Origin: Pilaira anomala | Lineage: Eukaryota; Mucoromycota; Mucoromycetes; Mucorales; Mucoraceae | Assembly: GCA_025716855.1 (NCBI GenBank) | Contig: JAIXMQ010000012.1 | Coordinates: 558,001 to 622,000, forward strand | DNA length: 64,000 nt | Reading direction: 5' to 3' | Shown: positions 24,401 through 36,426 of the stretch, in pieces | How the letters are laid out: each line of letters begins with the position of its first letter | How positions within the stretch are numbered: the stretch's first letter is position 1 | Notes under the pieces: model-generated | What the model saw: the letters and a program-made list of their open reading frames with translations, nothing else | Told to the model about the DNA's origin: nothing | Database searches by the model: none | Position numbers and translations under genes: made by a program

Positions 24401-25170
24401 TCACCTTCAATAACGACATTAGCTGCGACATCATCTTCCTCAGCTTCGTCTTCGTCATCCTTCATTTCATATTGATCATCTTCCTCTTCCTCGTCATCAT
24501 CGTCATCGAAAACGACGGCGACACCAAGTTCGTCGTCAATCTCACCAATTTTATCACCATTCTCGTCAACATCCATGGGTTCTCCATCAGCAGAGTAATC
24601 GGTAATCTTTTTAGACAAGTTGACAAGTTGAGCAAACTGTTCAGATTTAATATTTCCAATAACGGATTCAATTTCCTTCTTTTTATCAAAGTCTTTGAGG
24701 GTATCAGTCTTTAATGTTTCTAATACATCGTCAGCAGCACTTCGAATGACATCACGAGCTTGGTCACCTAAATGCTCATAAACAAAAGATAAAATATGTT
24801 CATAAGCTTCGCGTGTTTCCTTTGTACGTGGTCTATAATTAAGTCCTTCCCAGTCTTCAGTAGCAGAAAGAACAGATGAGTAACCGTATGCTTTACTAAT
24901 CGCATTTTCTTCCTTCTTTCTACGTCTCTTCTCGTTACTATCTTCTGATCGTTTAGCAGCTGCCTTTTTCTTTTTTTGTTCGATATCTTTAGGTGCTTCT
25001 CTTTCTACGCGAGAGCCGAAATCTTTGGGATCGATTTTGCCCCATAACGTGTCAGGTTCACCTGTAGGTTCCTGATCCCTACGTGGTAACCCTTTACGAT
25101 TGGCTTGCAACACCAAACTAGAGGTCGCAGCATATTGATATTGATTAGCTTTAGCAAAGTTTTCAGCCAT
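18485..25170 (-). CDS. BRR2: Brr2, U5 snRNP RNA helicase (2 exons)
   Basis: A 2204-residue Ski2-like helicase that unwinds U4/U6 snRNA to activate the spliceosome. Exons are 22849-25170 and 18485-22777. It has the usual double cassette. The N-terminal active one shows CAPTGAGKT (about residue 550), [12 protein letters not shown] (about 665), GLSATLPNY and [12 protein letters not shown]. The C-terminal one shows GAPTGSGKT (about 1405), [10 protein letters not shown] (about 1510), and GTSLAN where SAT is expected, matching the known inactive second cassette. Each is followed by a Sec63-like unit. The start [20 protein letters not shown] and [12 protein letters not shown] match the family. Residues about 195-290 are strongly acidic. 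Length fits fungal and animal Brr2 (about 2140-2170). Confidence 0.98.
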
Positions 25171-26424
25171 TTTAAACTATTCTTTTTTTGTTTGTTGTTT
25201 TTTTTTTAAACGTGAATTTTTGATACAGAAGTGGGCTGAATTCTATCTAATTCAATCGAAATCTACTCAATTGTCGTTATAAAAAAAATAAAAAAAAAAA
25301 TACTACAATTAAAAAAGAAAAGAGTTGACAGTGAAAAAGGTTTAACAAATACAAAGGTGATTTAAAAACCAAACCTTTGTTGCGTCATTCTATGTGGCTT
25401 GGGAACGGCTATTTCAACTTCCTTTATTTTGTCCGTTTTGAAGCAAAGTGATTGTCTTTGGGCAAACTCAAATTAGCGCTATTAAGAGATTGTCAAATTT
25501 GATATATTTTTTGCAGGTGGTTGATTAAATAGCTATAATGGTATAGATTGGTGATATCTGACCGATTATGATCATTCAAAAACTCTCTCTCATCATCTGC
25601 ATAAATGATAAGTTGTTGGAATACTCACCAACACCTATTGAACTCTCTGGTTTAAAGTTTAGACTTTGGTAAGTGGCACTGGAAGTTTCATTTATGGAAA
25701 TGAGGGTTAGCTGGTTGATCGAATTGTTATTGTTATTTATATTTGTGTACATGTATATGCGTATAAACACTTGTATGATTCTATGTTTACATTGGAATAC
25801 TTGTAAAAAAAAAAGATTTTCTATCGTGTGTTCATGCTGATCAGTGTGGTTTTAACCACTCATCCATATAGAGTAAAAATGCATAATCATCATAATAGTT
25901 GTACACAAATGATTAAATTGCTATTGTCCATAATTGCAATGGTACGGGTATTAAGCACCGTAACATGTATATATATATATATATTTATTTATTCCCAATA
26001 TTTAACTAAAATGTACATATTTAATTTGTTGTAAGTATAAAATCAAGACCCTTTTTTTTTTATTTAGATTCTCTTTCATACTATGTATCATTTAAAATGA
26101 CAAGATAGTAAGTAAATATGAACTTGATACGATCTATACGAATGAAAGGTCATAAGGCCTACTTTTTTTTTTCTCTGCACAATGCACAAAAAAAGGAATA
26201 AATACTCTGGACACATACATTACAGTGGGTCACACTAAACAGATGATACTAGTTATTTCCTTTCCATAAATCAACAAAATAAAAATAAAAAATAAAAACG
26301 AAACACTATAAAATCTAGTACTATTTACCTCTTTTCTTTTTCTTCTTTTTCCCTTTCTTTCTTATCTCTATTGTACCTTTTCCTTTCTTTCTTTCTTTCA
26401 AAAAAAAAAAAACTATACATATAA
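25171..26424. other. Divergent promoter region of BRR2 and YPT6
   Basis: About 1.25 kb with no gene seen. It includes poly-A stretches at 25281-25300 and a pyrimidine-rich tract (26330-26400) directly before the YPT6 start. Small open frames lack coding character. Confidence 0.5.
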
Positions 26425-27517
<1,093 letters not shown>

Positions 27518-28409
27518 AATACAATAATAATAATTCATACAGATGATAATACAATACACATTAAAAAAAAAATGCAATAACTACATATTTAAACACACTA
27601 TATTCAGGGGGTTTTCCTATTTATCTTATCAATTATTAGAAACTTGTTGTTATGAATAATGCATCATTTCTGAAGACAGTCAGGGGATTTTATTAAGGTT
27701 TATAAACATGCGTGCCTTTTTTTTTTTTTTTTTTAAAAAAAAAGGGCTTTTATGTTTTCACCAAGGTCTCTTGAGTCTTACATATTTGAAACAAAAAACA
27801 AAAAAAAAAAAAGGCCAGTCGAATAAAAAATGGGACATTATTGACAAAAGGTTATCACATTATTCTTCTTTAAAGGTATATAGTTATAATTCGCCCTGTG
27901 ATGTCAGAAATCATGTTTTCAGTATGACATATGTCGCTCATACTTGTATTAAGGAATATTCCCTTGTTTTTTAACAACATCCCCTTATCTTTCTGCTTTA
28001 ATACGTCGTCTGATTCCTTGCATAATAAAACCCTGAAGCCACTTGCGTCCTACTACTTTCAGCCGGTTTTGATATACTTTTAAAACTTGACGAGTGTTAA
28101 ACCTCGAGTTTTTTCTCTGGATAAATAAAAAAAAAGATATAGGGGGAGTTGTTTTAACCTTTTTACGAACAGAAGAGAAAAAAAAAAAAGTATATTTATC
28201 ATTTTAATTCCTTTGCCTTTCCGATTAAATTTTACTCGGGTAATAGTTAGTGTACTAAGCAATGAGGGATATTCAATTGGACCAGTCTCTTAAAACTGCC
28301 AAAGATTATTGCTGTATTTTATCATATGAATTATGTTAATTATTTCTGAGAATGGTTACAAATTATCGGCTCTCGGAAGCCTAAATTCTTTAAAAAATAA
28401 AATTTGATC

Positions 28410-28442
<33 letters not shown>

Positions 28443-28800
28443 ACAGCTCGCGTGGCATTATATTATTTTGCAAGCAATGTGTCAAATAAAAGTACGGTAA
28501 AGGTTAGATAAAAAAAAAATAAGGCAGACTCTTACGATGTTCAAGTTCTAGAATGTCGATTTTGGATCACTCAGATAAAAATCATAAGCAGATGCTCTAA
28601 TTTTGGAGCGTACGCCGCGTGTAACACACTAAAATAAAAAGGAATACAAACAAAAAATAAAATAACATGATGATGCTCCTCCGCATTTTAGTGTAAAGTA
28701 GCTTTTTTTTTTATGATATATATAAAAAAAACGGGAATATAAAGAAGGGGGTATGTTTAAAAGGCGTGGTATAATAAGGCAAAAAACTTTAAAGATTTTT
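27518..28800. other. Convergent intergenic region
   Basis: The 3' flanks of YPT6 (+) and the HMMR-like gene (-). No gene is seen. It has a 29-base A run at 28412-28440 and shorter runs at 27715-27745 and 27799. Confidence 0.5.
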
Positions 28801-30510
28801 TTACTTTTCTTCATCGACAATAAGACCGAATCCAGAATCGTTTAGTACCATAGCATTTGAGTCTACTGTAAATGAATTAGTCAAAAATTATATACATTAG
28901 TACAGACATAAAAATCGAACTTACAATGTGTATTTATGTCAACATCATCGCGATAAGAACGGCTTGATCTACTTGAAAAAGAAATGGTATCTGAAATATC
29001 ATCGTGTATAATTTGAGATTTCTTTTGAAAATTGCTGTTGTTGTTGTTGTGTTGTTCAGCTTGTTTGTTAGTCATTAATATGGTCTCATTTAATTGAGTA
29101 TTTTGTACGCTTAACCAATGAACATCAGATTTTAATCCATTTATATGTTGAGCTTGCTTATTGATGAATTTCTTGGCTTCATGTAATTCAGTTAATAACA
29201 TGTTTAACTCTTTATAATGATATTCTTGTATAGCTTTTCTTTGAGAAGTTAAATAAGGAACGATAGTATGATCAACCCAATGACGGTACTCTTTAAATTT
29301 TAACTGTAAGTTTTCGATAACTGAATTGTTGTCTTCAATAGTTTCAAGTAAAGATTCAACCTCTTCTGTTTTGATTAAAACACGAGATTCTAATTGGTTT
29401 ATAGTATCTTTGTCCACTTGTGATGCAATCATCAGTTCATTATTTATTGATTTTAATTCTAATGTTTCATTTTTACTGGTCTCCAGGTCTTGCATTAATG
29501 TAGCGTTGGTATTTTTCATGCTATTTAATTCTTGTTCTAAATGTTCAATATGTATTTCATTCTTGGTTACACTATTTTTAGAATCCGATAATTGAACCGA
29601 TAATGTTGATATTTGTGCTTCAAGTGCCTCATGTTCTTTTTCAAACTTTACGATAATATCAGCACTCCTATTCGCTTCCGTACTAAATTCTTCAATCGCT
29701 TGATTTTTATCTTTAATTTCTTTTTCATGCTGTTCTTTTAAAGTACTGAGTGTTTCTTCTAGTTGATCTACTTTCTTTTGTAATTGAGCTGCTTTCGAAG
29801 GACGATTTAACTATTTGATATATATATATATACATAAATTAAAAAAAAAAAAGTGAAAAAAAACAACAAATATATATATACATATACACATACAGTCTTT
29901 TGTAAAGTAGCGTTTTTGGACCTTAAATCGGCTAATTCTAAATCTTTTGAGATAAGTAAAGATTTAGAATCATTCTTTTCAATTTCCAAGGATTGAATAG
30001 TTGCTTCCAATTTTCTAGATTTAATTTGAAGTGCTTCCATTTCTTTTTGCATTGAGTTTTTATATTTTTCAAATTGAATATTTGAAGTATTATCTGTACT
30101 GTTTGAAAACTTTTTTCTATTAGGTGAAGGTGTACTATCATCGTTTGAACTAGTACAAGACACTTTTGTATCACTTGACATGCTAGTCATGGAGCCTTCA
30201 TTTGATAAAGATGGGTCGAATACTATATTTAAAATATTTCATGTATTTAAAATAAAAAACAACATACCAACATATTTTAATTCTTATATATGAGGATACC
30301 TGTTCCATCTGGAAATCTACTTGTATGCGTGATAAATCCAAATCTCTTATGTCGGTTGTTTTCTTCGGCTGTTAAATCGTATTCACCAGGTCCAGGTACA
30401 TAGTCTTTGCCGGCTGAACAGTAAAAGGAAAGTCAGAAAACAAGGCAACTTTATGAATTTCTTACTTTCTTTAGTCTACCTTCGGGAAATCGTTTGGATT
30501 TTGAAAACAT
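28801..30510 (-). CDS. HMMR-like coiled-coil protein with PG-rich N-terminus (5 exons)
   Basis: A 474-residue protein. Exons are 30480-30510, 30300-30413, 29894-30222, 28925-29810 and 28801-28865. The N-terminus MFSKSKRFPEAGKDYVPGPG has a sperm-tail-type PG-rich motif (VPGPGEYD). A second RFP turn follows (THTSRFPDGT). This layout resembles the N-terminus of the animal hyaluronan-mediated motility receptor HMMR, a spindle and microtubule protein. Residues about 80-410 are almost continuous heptad-rich coiled coil (for example KVDQLEETLSTLKEQHEKEI). The tail is Ser-rich and ends VLNDSGFGLIVDEEK. I infer a cytoskeletal or spindle role; the family match is from recognition of the N-terminus, not a search. 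Confidence 0.72.
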
Positions 30511-30813
30511 TTATGATATGATAATAACAAAAAAAAAAAAAAAAAGTATATATTATGTCAGTTTCTCCTAACAAATATCTATTATAAAAAGAAAAGAAAA
30601 GAAAAGAAAAATAAAAAAAGAAAATATAAAATAAAATAAAAAAGAAATAAAGGAGAGAGAAAAAAAAAGAGAGAGGTTTTTTTTTTGTCAACTGGTTTTT
30701 ATTTTTGGAGTCGGAGAGATGGATAGAAACATATTTCTCATGTTATGTGTGTATATACTGAATCTATTTGTGTGTACAATTTTTGAATATATTTTTGCTT
30801 CTTTTTTTTTTTT
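30511..30813. other. Short intergenic region
   Basis: The purine-rich stretch 30585-30680 (repeats of GAAAA and TAAAA) lies upstream of the HMMR-like gene. Nothing else is seen. Confidence 0.5.
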
Positions 30814-31085
30814 TTACAATAATTTCTTGATTTGTTCAAGGGCAAAAGGAGCTACATATAAAATAGTTTGGTTAGCCACCCATATGTATTTCTCTTTCTT
30901 TACTCCTCTTTTCTCTTACCGGCACGAATCGCTAAAACGACAAGGGCAAAGTTGGAAACAGTAGAAACTGTACGTTGACGGAGCATAGCTTTTTGCTCGG
31001 GTGTAAGTTGAGGTTGCTACGTTTTAATTAGTCTATGACTCTTCTATCCTACTCTACTTTTTTATCTTACTTGAGGCATGAACAT
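30814..31085 (-). CDS. TOM5: Tom5, small subunit of the mitochondrial import receptor (3 exons)
   Basis: A 49-residue tail-anchored protein of the TOM complex in the outer mitochondrial membrane. Exons are 31071-31085, 30920-31016 and 30814-30851. The spliced protein begins MFMPQQPQLTPEQKAMLRQR, followed by one hydrophobic segment (VSNFALVVLAIRAAPFAL) and the basic end EQIKKLL. This matches the fungal Tom5 plan of about 50 residues: an acidic/polar head, a C-terminal membrane helix and a final KKL-like tail. The gene is too short and too split to be visible as one open reading frame. A second ATG two codons in could also serve as the start. Confidence 0.85.
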
Positions 31086-31876
31086 CTTGTACTAGTTGTA
31101 TTATATGGTTATTGTAGAAAGAGTGTGCTATTTTAGCCCCCCTGGGTATCAAAGGAAAAAATAAACCATTTTACGTGACTTTTGTTTCGAAATTAAAATT
31201 CAGTACTCATGCAAATCACCATGGTTTAGCAAAGTTCTTTGAAAGTCTATTAACTCACTATCAGAAGCTAAACTTTTATTTGGTACAATTTATACATTTG
31301 AGGTTACATTCAATTTAATCATATAACACCAAATTTAATATATTTCATAGAATGTGACAAGAGAATTGGTAAACTTCTATATTTACAAACTGAAAGGAGA
31401 GAATGTAATGCATAAGCTTTGGCGTGCTCATTCAACAAATTTTTACTCTGGATCTAATGTACTTTTGCACATATATATAAATATTTAATTTGGATCGCCT
31501 ATAGTCAGATCATAACCCATATATTTTTGTAAAACCTATTCATTTAAAACCATTTATTAAGCTTTATTAAATAAAGTGCACAAATTATAAGATATTATTA
31601 CGTTACATTTTGAGCGTGTTATATTTCTATGTAGCTAATATAGCATTCAGAAGTACCTCATCCTTTTTGATTACTCGTAATTACTCATGATTAAGTACTA
31701 TAGATATTTTATTTTCTTTTAAACTGTTGCATAATTTGACATTTCCCTTTCTTTTTTTCGTGCATTTTCTACTACTTCAGAGTTAAAAGTCCGTGAAAAA
31801 AGAAATACCCAAAAAGTAGAAGAAAAAGTTTTTTTTTTTTTTTTTTTTTTTTTACGGCAGCTTCTTACAGAAAAAA
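31086..31876. other. Divergent promoter region of TOM5 and the SET gene
   Basis: No gene is seen. A long T tract (31830-31852) lies about 25 bp before the SET-gene ATG. Confidence 0.5.
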
Positions 31877-32597
31877 ATGAGTTCCCTTCGTAATATCAAA
31901 ACAGTACCCTCACCACCTGGTTGGACACCAGAAACAAAATATATTGATAAACTATATTGGTCACCCAATGTACCTATTGAATTAAGAGAACTATTTCAAC
32001 CTTCCAAACCAACACCTGAAGACCCAAGGCGTACTATTAACTTTATGAATGAACATGTCAATATTGTTGGTACTTTTCCTACCATCAAGGAACAAAAGCG
32101 TAATATAAAAATTAGAAAACTGACAGATAAGGATCATCCCTGTTGTGGTGCATACGGTTTATTTGCTGCACAAACACTTCAACCAAAGCAATTGATTATT
32201 GATTATTTGGGAATTGTTGAGTATAAAGATGGTTATGAGGCTACTTCAGATTATGTATTTAATTTTGGTACAGACCTATCTGTGGACGCTGGTCGCTGTG
32301 GTAACGAGGCTAGATTTTGCAACGACTTTCGTGGTTGCGGACCTGAACCTAATGTGTGTTTTATGAATTATATGGACGAAAAAACAAAGCATATAAAAGT
32401 GGGGATCTTTGTGAAAGGAAATAGAAAGATTAAAAAGGGGGACGAACTGGTAATAAAAACGGCCAAATGTTATATACATATACATACAACAATTAACTAA
32501 TATTTGTTTTAAACCCGGTTAGTTGGTATCTTATGGTAAATCGTTTTGGTCTAATCGAGGCATCGATATGAGCGGGCAACAACATAAAAAACAATAA
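31877..32597 (+). CDS. SET-domain protein (2 exons)
   Basis: A 215-residue protein. Exons are 31877-32449 and 32523-32597. The SET fold, a lysine methyltransferase domain, spans about residues 75-205. GAYGLFAAQTLQPKQLIIDY is the first motif. DAGRCGNEARFCNDFRGCGP takes the place of the usual NHSCxPN site and is followed by EPNVCFMNY. GDELLVSYGKSFW is the last motif, completed only after splicing. It resembles the stand-alone SET proteins of fungi whose motif reads GNESRFINDYRG. The substrate is unknown and may be a histone or not. It converges with ARPC3, 57 bp away. Confidence 0.85.
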
Positions 32598-32654
32598 AAT
32601 ACCATTTTCTTTCTCTTTTATATATGTATATAATAATACTAATAGTTATTATCT

Positions 32655-33395
32655 TTAAAGACTAAGGTTCATAAACTTTCTCTTGGAGAAACACATCCAC
32701 CATTTACTTGGTTGTCCGTCAATATAAATTCTATCCACCAATCGAACGACTAATTCTTGGCGAAGTTGTTGGAAATATTGCTTCATTTGTTCTACGAGCT
32801 ATATGTCAATACTCATATCCCCCTTTTATATATACACATACATAAAATAACAACAAATTACTTACCAGCTTGGAATTTATCAGTAGGTCCTTGATACATG
32901 GCATTTAAAGGAAAAGCAGGATCACTTGGAATAGCAAAATTGGATACAGCTAAAGTATTCAAAGATTTAAGAGCCTCTCCTTGAGGTGTAGACTTGTTTA
33001 AAGAGCCAAGACATTGTGAAATGAACAAAATCAAGTAAATAAGTACACGGTCTGCATTGCCTTTAATTTCAAAGTTACGGAAAAGACAATTGGCGCGAAA
33101 CAAATCAAGGGCTTCATCAATAATATCCTCAGAATTGGCATCAGCTATAGAAATTGTATTTAGTATTTCATCTTTCGGAATGAAAGTCTTACCATAAGGT
33201 GCGTTTCCTCTAAACTTTGTCTTGATAGGTAATAAAAACATATTACCAATAGACTGGTAGTCTCCATCGTTAAATTGTGAATGATATGCCTATATACATA
33301 TGAAGGAAGAAGAAGGTAAACTTAATACACGTCATTGTAAAGCCATCTTACAACAGCTTGTCAGTATTGGTTGTTATTCTATTTCTTACGGGCAT
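32655..33395 (-). CDS. ARPC3: ARPC3, p21 subunit of the Arp2/3 actin-nucleating complex (3 exons)
   Basis: A 188-residue subunit of the Arp2/3 complex, which nucleates branched actin. Exons are 33390-33395 (ATGCCC only), 32866-33289 and 32655-32791. The spliced N-terminus MPAYHSQFNDGDYQSIGNM matches the family, followed by LPIKTKFRGNAP. The end is YFQQLRQELVVRLVDRIY, SKWWMCFSKRKFMNLSL. The last acceptor was chosen at TCGTAG/AACAAATG because it alone keeps the conserved frame. Family length is about 175-180. The 6-nt first exon is strikingly small. Confidence 0.95.
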
Positions 33396-34278
33396 TGTGT
33401 AAGTCTTGTTTGTGTTCTTCGAACTACTTTGTAAAAAAAAAAAGGAAAAGGATATACCACTATAGTTGGTCCGGTAAATAGAACCACATTTTGGCTGCGT
33501 TTAAATATAACCACCAAAAAAAGCTAGTAGTCTGACCACACTTGTGTTAACAACCACTTCTCTGCTGTATAACTTCTTTACAAGAGCTCATAATATAACT
33601 AATATTTACATGTAGAAAATGACGAGTTACTGTTAACACGTCTAAATTTTATTTACATTCTATGTGTAAAGCAAAATAATTTATGTAGATATTGTATGTA
33701 CATGAATTTCATCAATTCTTTTGAATAGCACCATGGTTTAATATCATGTTTTAAATCGGGAGAAATGATCTATACACGTAAACTTCCAAGTCTCGATCCA
33801 CATATATTCTTTTAGTTCAATAATGAAGAAAATAACGCATGCAGATTGAAGAAAGAAGTAGTAAGTCTCTGGACTATTTGATAAGAGACATGATTTTTGT
33901 TGAAAACATTTGCCCTTTTTTAAAACAAACTGTTCTACTTAAAATGATACCATCATTCTGTTATACATTGGAAATTTCTTGTGAATCTGAACAGCTCCGA
34001 TATATGTGCATATATTGTTGTAAAATGTATAAATGAACTTATAAACAATAGCAAAGGAATAAGGTTACATGGTAGAAGCAAAGGTATACCCTGATGCTAT
34101 AGCTGCCTTGATCCTTTCACCCAACACTTGCATACTCTTTTAGATCTATTATCTTGATTACTTACCTCATTCTCATGACTGCTAAAGCCCTAGCGGGCAT
34201 TTTAGTTTGTTTGACCGCAGTACTTGTTTTAAAAACGAACACGAAGAGCGAAAAAAAAAAGAGTACATACTTTTCTAG
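33396..34278. other. Divergent promoter region of ARPC3 and the CUE gene
   Basis: About 880 bp. The open frames at 33839-34036 and 34154-34372 lack recognisable protein character. No RNA gene is seen. Confidence 0.5.
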
Positions 34279-36318
34279 ATGCTCGAATTCATTCCCTTCA
34301 TTCCCGCTAGTACTCCAGGAATCAGCAAGACATTATGGCAAACTGCACTCAACTCTTGGATTTTCAGCTTGACTGAATTGCTCAATATGCCACAAGATAT
34401 GTTTATGAAAGAAGTTTCGTCAAACACTTCCTTACCCTCCTTTATTGATCAAGTCTTGAATGAACAAATGAACAACGAGAGCCAACCTGTGGATACAAAT
34501 TTAATCAAGTATATTTTTCTCTTGTACTTAAAACTCTCTTCTGTGTCTGTAACAACCGAACTTTTGGATATCGCAAGATTATGCAGTTTTGTTATTGTGT
34601 ATAGTGAATCCAATATCGAACAAGTACGTCGGATTATGATGGATACGATAAATAGTTCGGAAACGTTAGAGCAAAGTCTTATATTAACCATTGGATCACT
34701 TATCGACTCAGTTCAATCGATGCCCAATTTACTCTTCAACACCAAGCCTATGACTATTGATATATTGGATCGTGCTTACGTTTTGGTTCGTGTCTTGGAC
34801 GCCTTATTGTCATCCACAATTTACTTGGATGTTATCAAGGCTTCATTTGACACGTTAGACGAGATATTAATTGAATGCTATCGAGAATTAATTCCTGCTT
34901 TGAAAGATGCTGTAGAAACCAACAGTAGTTTAGAAAGTCATGCTTATCTTATTAAACTTACATTGGTATCATGTTTCAACTCCTTTGCTGATGTTCAATT
35001 CTTTATCCCGCTTGGATTTACATCTTCCATTGTCGATCATAATCGATTACTTAAACACAATACAAACGGGGAAATCAACAAATCAATAATAGAAGTGATA
35101 ACCAAAAAGGTATTGGGATATATAGAGGAAAGTGATATCGACTCATCTCGAAATGCATTTATTGATGGATCACTTATTTTGGATTGGGAAACTGAATTTT
35201 GTATTAGTGAAAAATTTGGATTTATTAATCAAAATGCATTTGATGGAGACGAAGACCGACTTGAATTTTTGAAATTATCAATGGAGCAAGTACGAGATTC
35301 AAATGACGGCACTGGCCATTGGGGTGATAAAGTAAAGAGCCAAAAGATGAATAAAAATACATCTGGACCGAATACAACCAATTTCCAAGATGTTGAAAGA
35401 ACTTCCATGATTTCACAAGTACACGATTTGTTCCCTGATTTAGGTGATGGGTTTATTGAAGCTTGTTTAGAAGCAAACAATGATAATGTTGAAACCGTAA
35501 TTATGCAATTGTTGGAAGACAAATTACCCGACTCTGTATCTGGTTTAGATAGATCAATGGAAAGAAAACCGCTTGTAAGCGCTCATGATGCCGTATCTGA
35601 ATTGATACATTTGGAAAGTGAAGCTGCTGTTAACGATAGTCGCGCTCAAAAGAACGTATTAGAATCAAGACGCAACATTTATGATAACGACGAGTTTGAT
35701 ATCTTTACACATCGTACAGTAGACACAACCAAAGTATACGAAGGTAAAAAAGATAAAGGTAATGCGGACTCTTTGTTGGATGATAAGTCGTTCATTCAAA
35801 GTGAAAAGAAGAATGTATTGCAACTTGTGGTTGATATGTACGACGATGATTATGATGATACCTATGATGATATAAATGATGCAGGACAACCTGTTGTAAT
35901 GGAAAGTGATGACGCTGTGGATATTGTCAGAAAGAAGCCTACACCAAATGCTAATAACCATACTGATACTGAAAAATCCGAATCGGGATCACATAATCAA
36001 CAACAACAACAACCAAAAGCATCAGACAAAGGAAAACAACCCCAGAAGAGTCAATCGAAAAACGATAATAATAAGCCTTCTGCAAATGTATCAAAAGATA
36101 AGAAGTCTCCTGCCACTGCAACTAAAGATACAAAATCTTCTGCCACTTCCGCTAAAAATACAAAGTCTCCTGCTAATGCAGCTAAAGATAAGAAGTCTCC
36201 TGCCGCTGTGGCTAAAGATCGTACAAATAAGGTTAAAAACAAAGCAAGCATTGGTAATCACAACCGTAAAGCAAACCGAGATAAAAAGATGGCCAAGATG
36301 GGTCCACCACCAGAATAA
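34279..36318 (+). CDS. CUE3: Cue3/ASCC2-like CUE-domain protein
   Basis: A single-exon protein of 679 residues, related to yeast Cue3 (Rqt3) and animal ASCC2. These bind ubiquitin and work with an Slh1/ASCC3 helicase to split stalled ribosomes. The N-terminal helical region LEFIPFIPASTPGISKTLWQ with SWIFSLTELLNMPQDMFM matches the ASCC2 N-domain. A CUE domain lies at about residues 376-417 (VHDLFPDLGDGFIEACLEAN). The conserved downstream motif LVVDMYDDDYDDTYDD is at about residue 515. The C-terminus is a basic tail with about four decapeptide repeats of the type KDKKSPATAT. The ATG is preceded by TTCTAG, so a further 5' exon cannot be excluded, but the N-terminus looks complete. Confidence 0.88.
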   Translation: MLEFIPFIPASTPGISKTLWQTALNSWIFSLTELLNMPQDMFMKEVSSNTSLPSFIDQVLNEQMNNESQPVDTNLIKYIFLLYLKLSSVSVTTELLDIARLCSFVIVYSESNIEQVRRIMMDTINSSETLEQSLILTIGSLIDSVQSMPNLLFNTKPMTIDILDRAYVLVRVLDALLSSTIYLDVIKASFDTLDEILIECYRELIPALKDAVETNSSLESHAYLIKLTLVSCFNSFADVQFFIPLGFTSSIVDHNRLLKHNTNGEINKSIIEVITKKVLGYIEESDIDSSRNAFIDGSLILDWETEFCISEKFGFINQNAFDGDEDRLEFLKLSMEQVRDSNDGTGHWGDKVKSQKMNKNTSGPNTTNFQDVERTSMISQVHDLFPDLGDGFIEACLEANNDNVETVIMQLLEDKLPDSVSGLDRSMERKPLVSAHDAVSELIHLESEAAVNDSRAQKNVLESRRNIYDNDEFDIFTHRTVDTTKVYEGKKDKGNADSLLDDKSFIQSEKKNVLQLVVDMYDDDYDDTYDDINDAGQPVVMESDDAVDIVRKKPTPNANNHTDTEKSESGSHNQQQQQPKASDKGKQPQKSQSKNDNNKPSANVSKDKKSPATATKDTKSSATSAKNTKSPANAAKDKKSPAAVAKDRTNKVKNKASIGNHNRKANRDKKMAKMGPPPE

Positions 36319-36426
36319 TTACTTACATATTAATTGTATATTTTTCAATATTTTTTTTTAATAACATTTTTTGCTTTTTTTTTAAAATACATTTTCTATT
36401 GCTTTTATTCAATTGTGTGTGCACAT

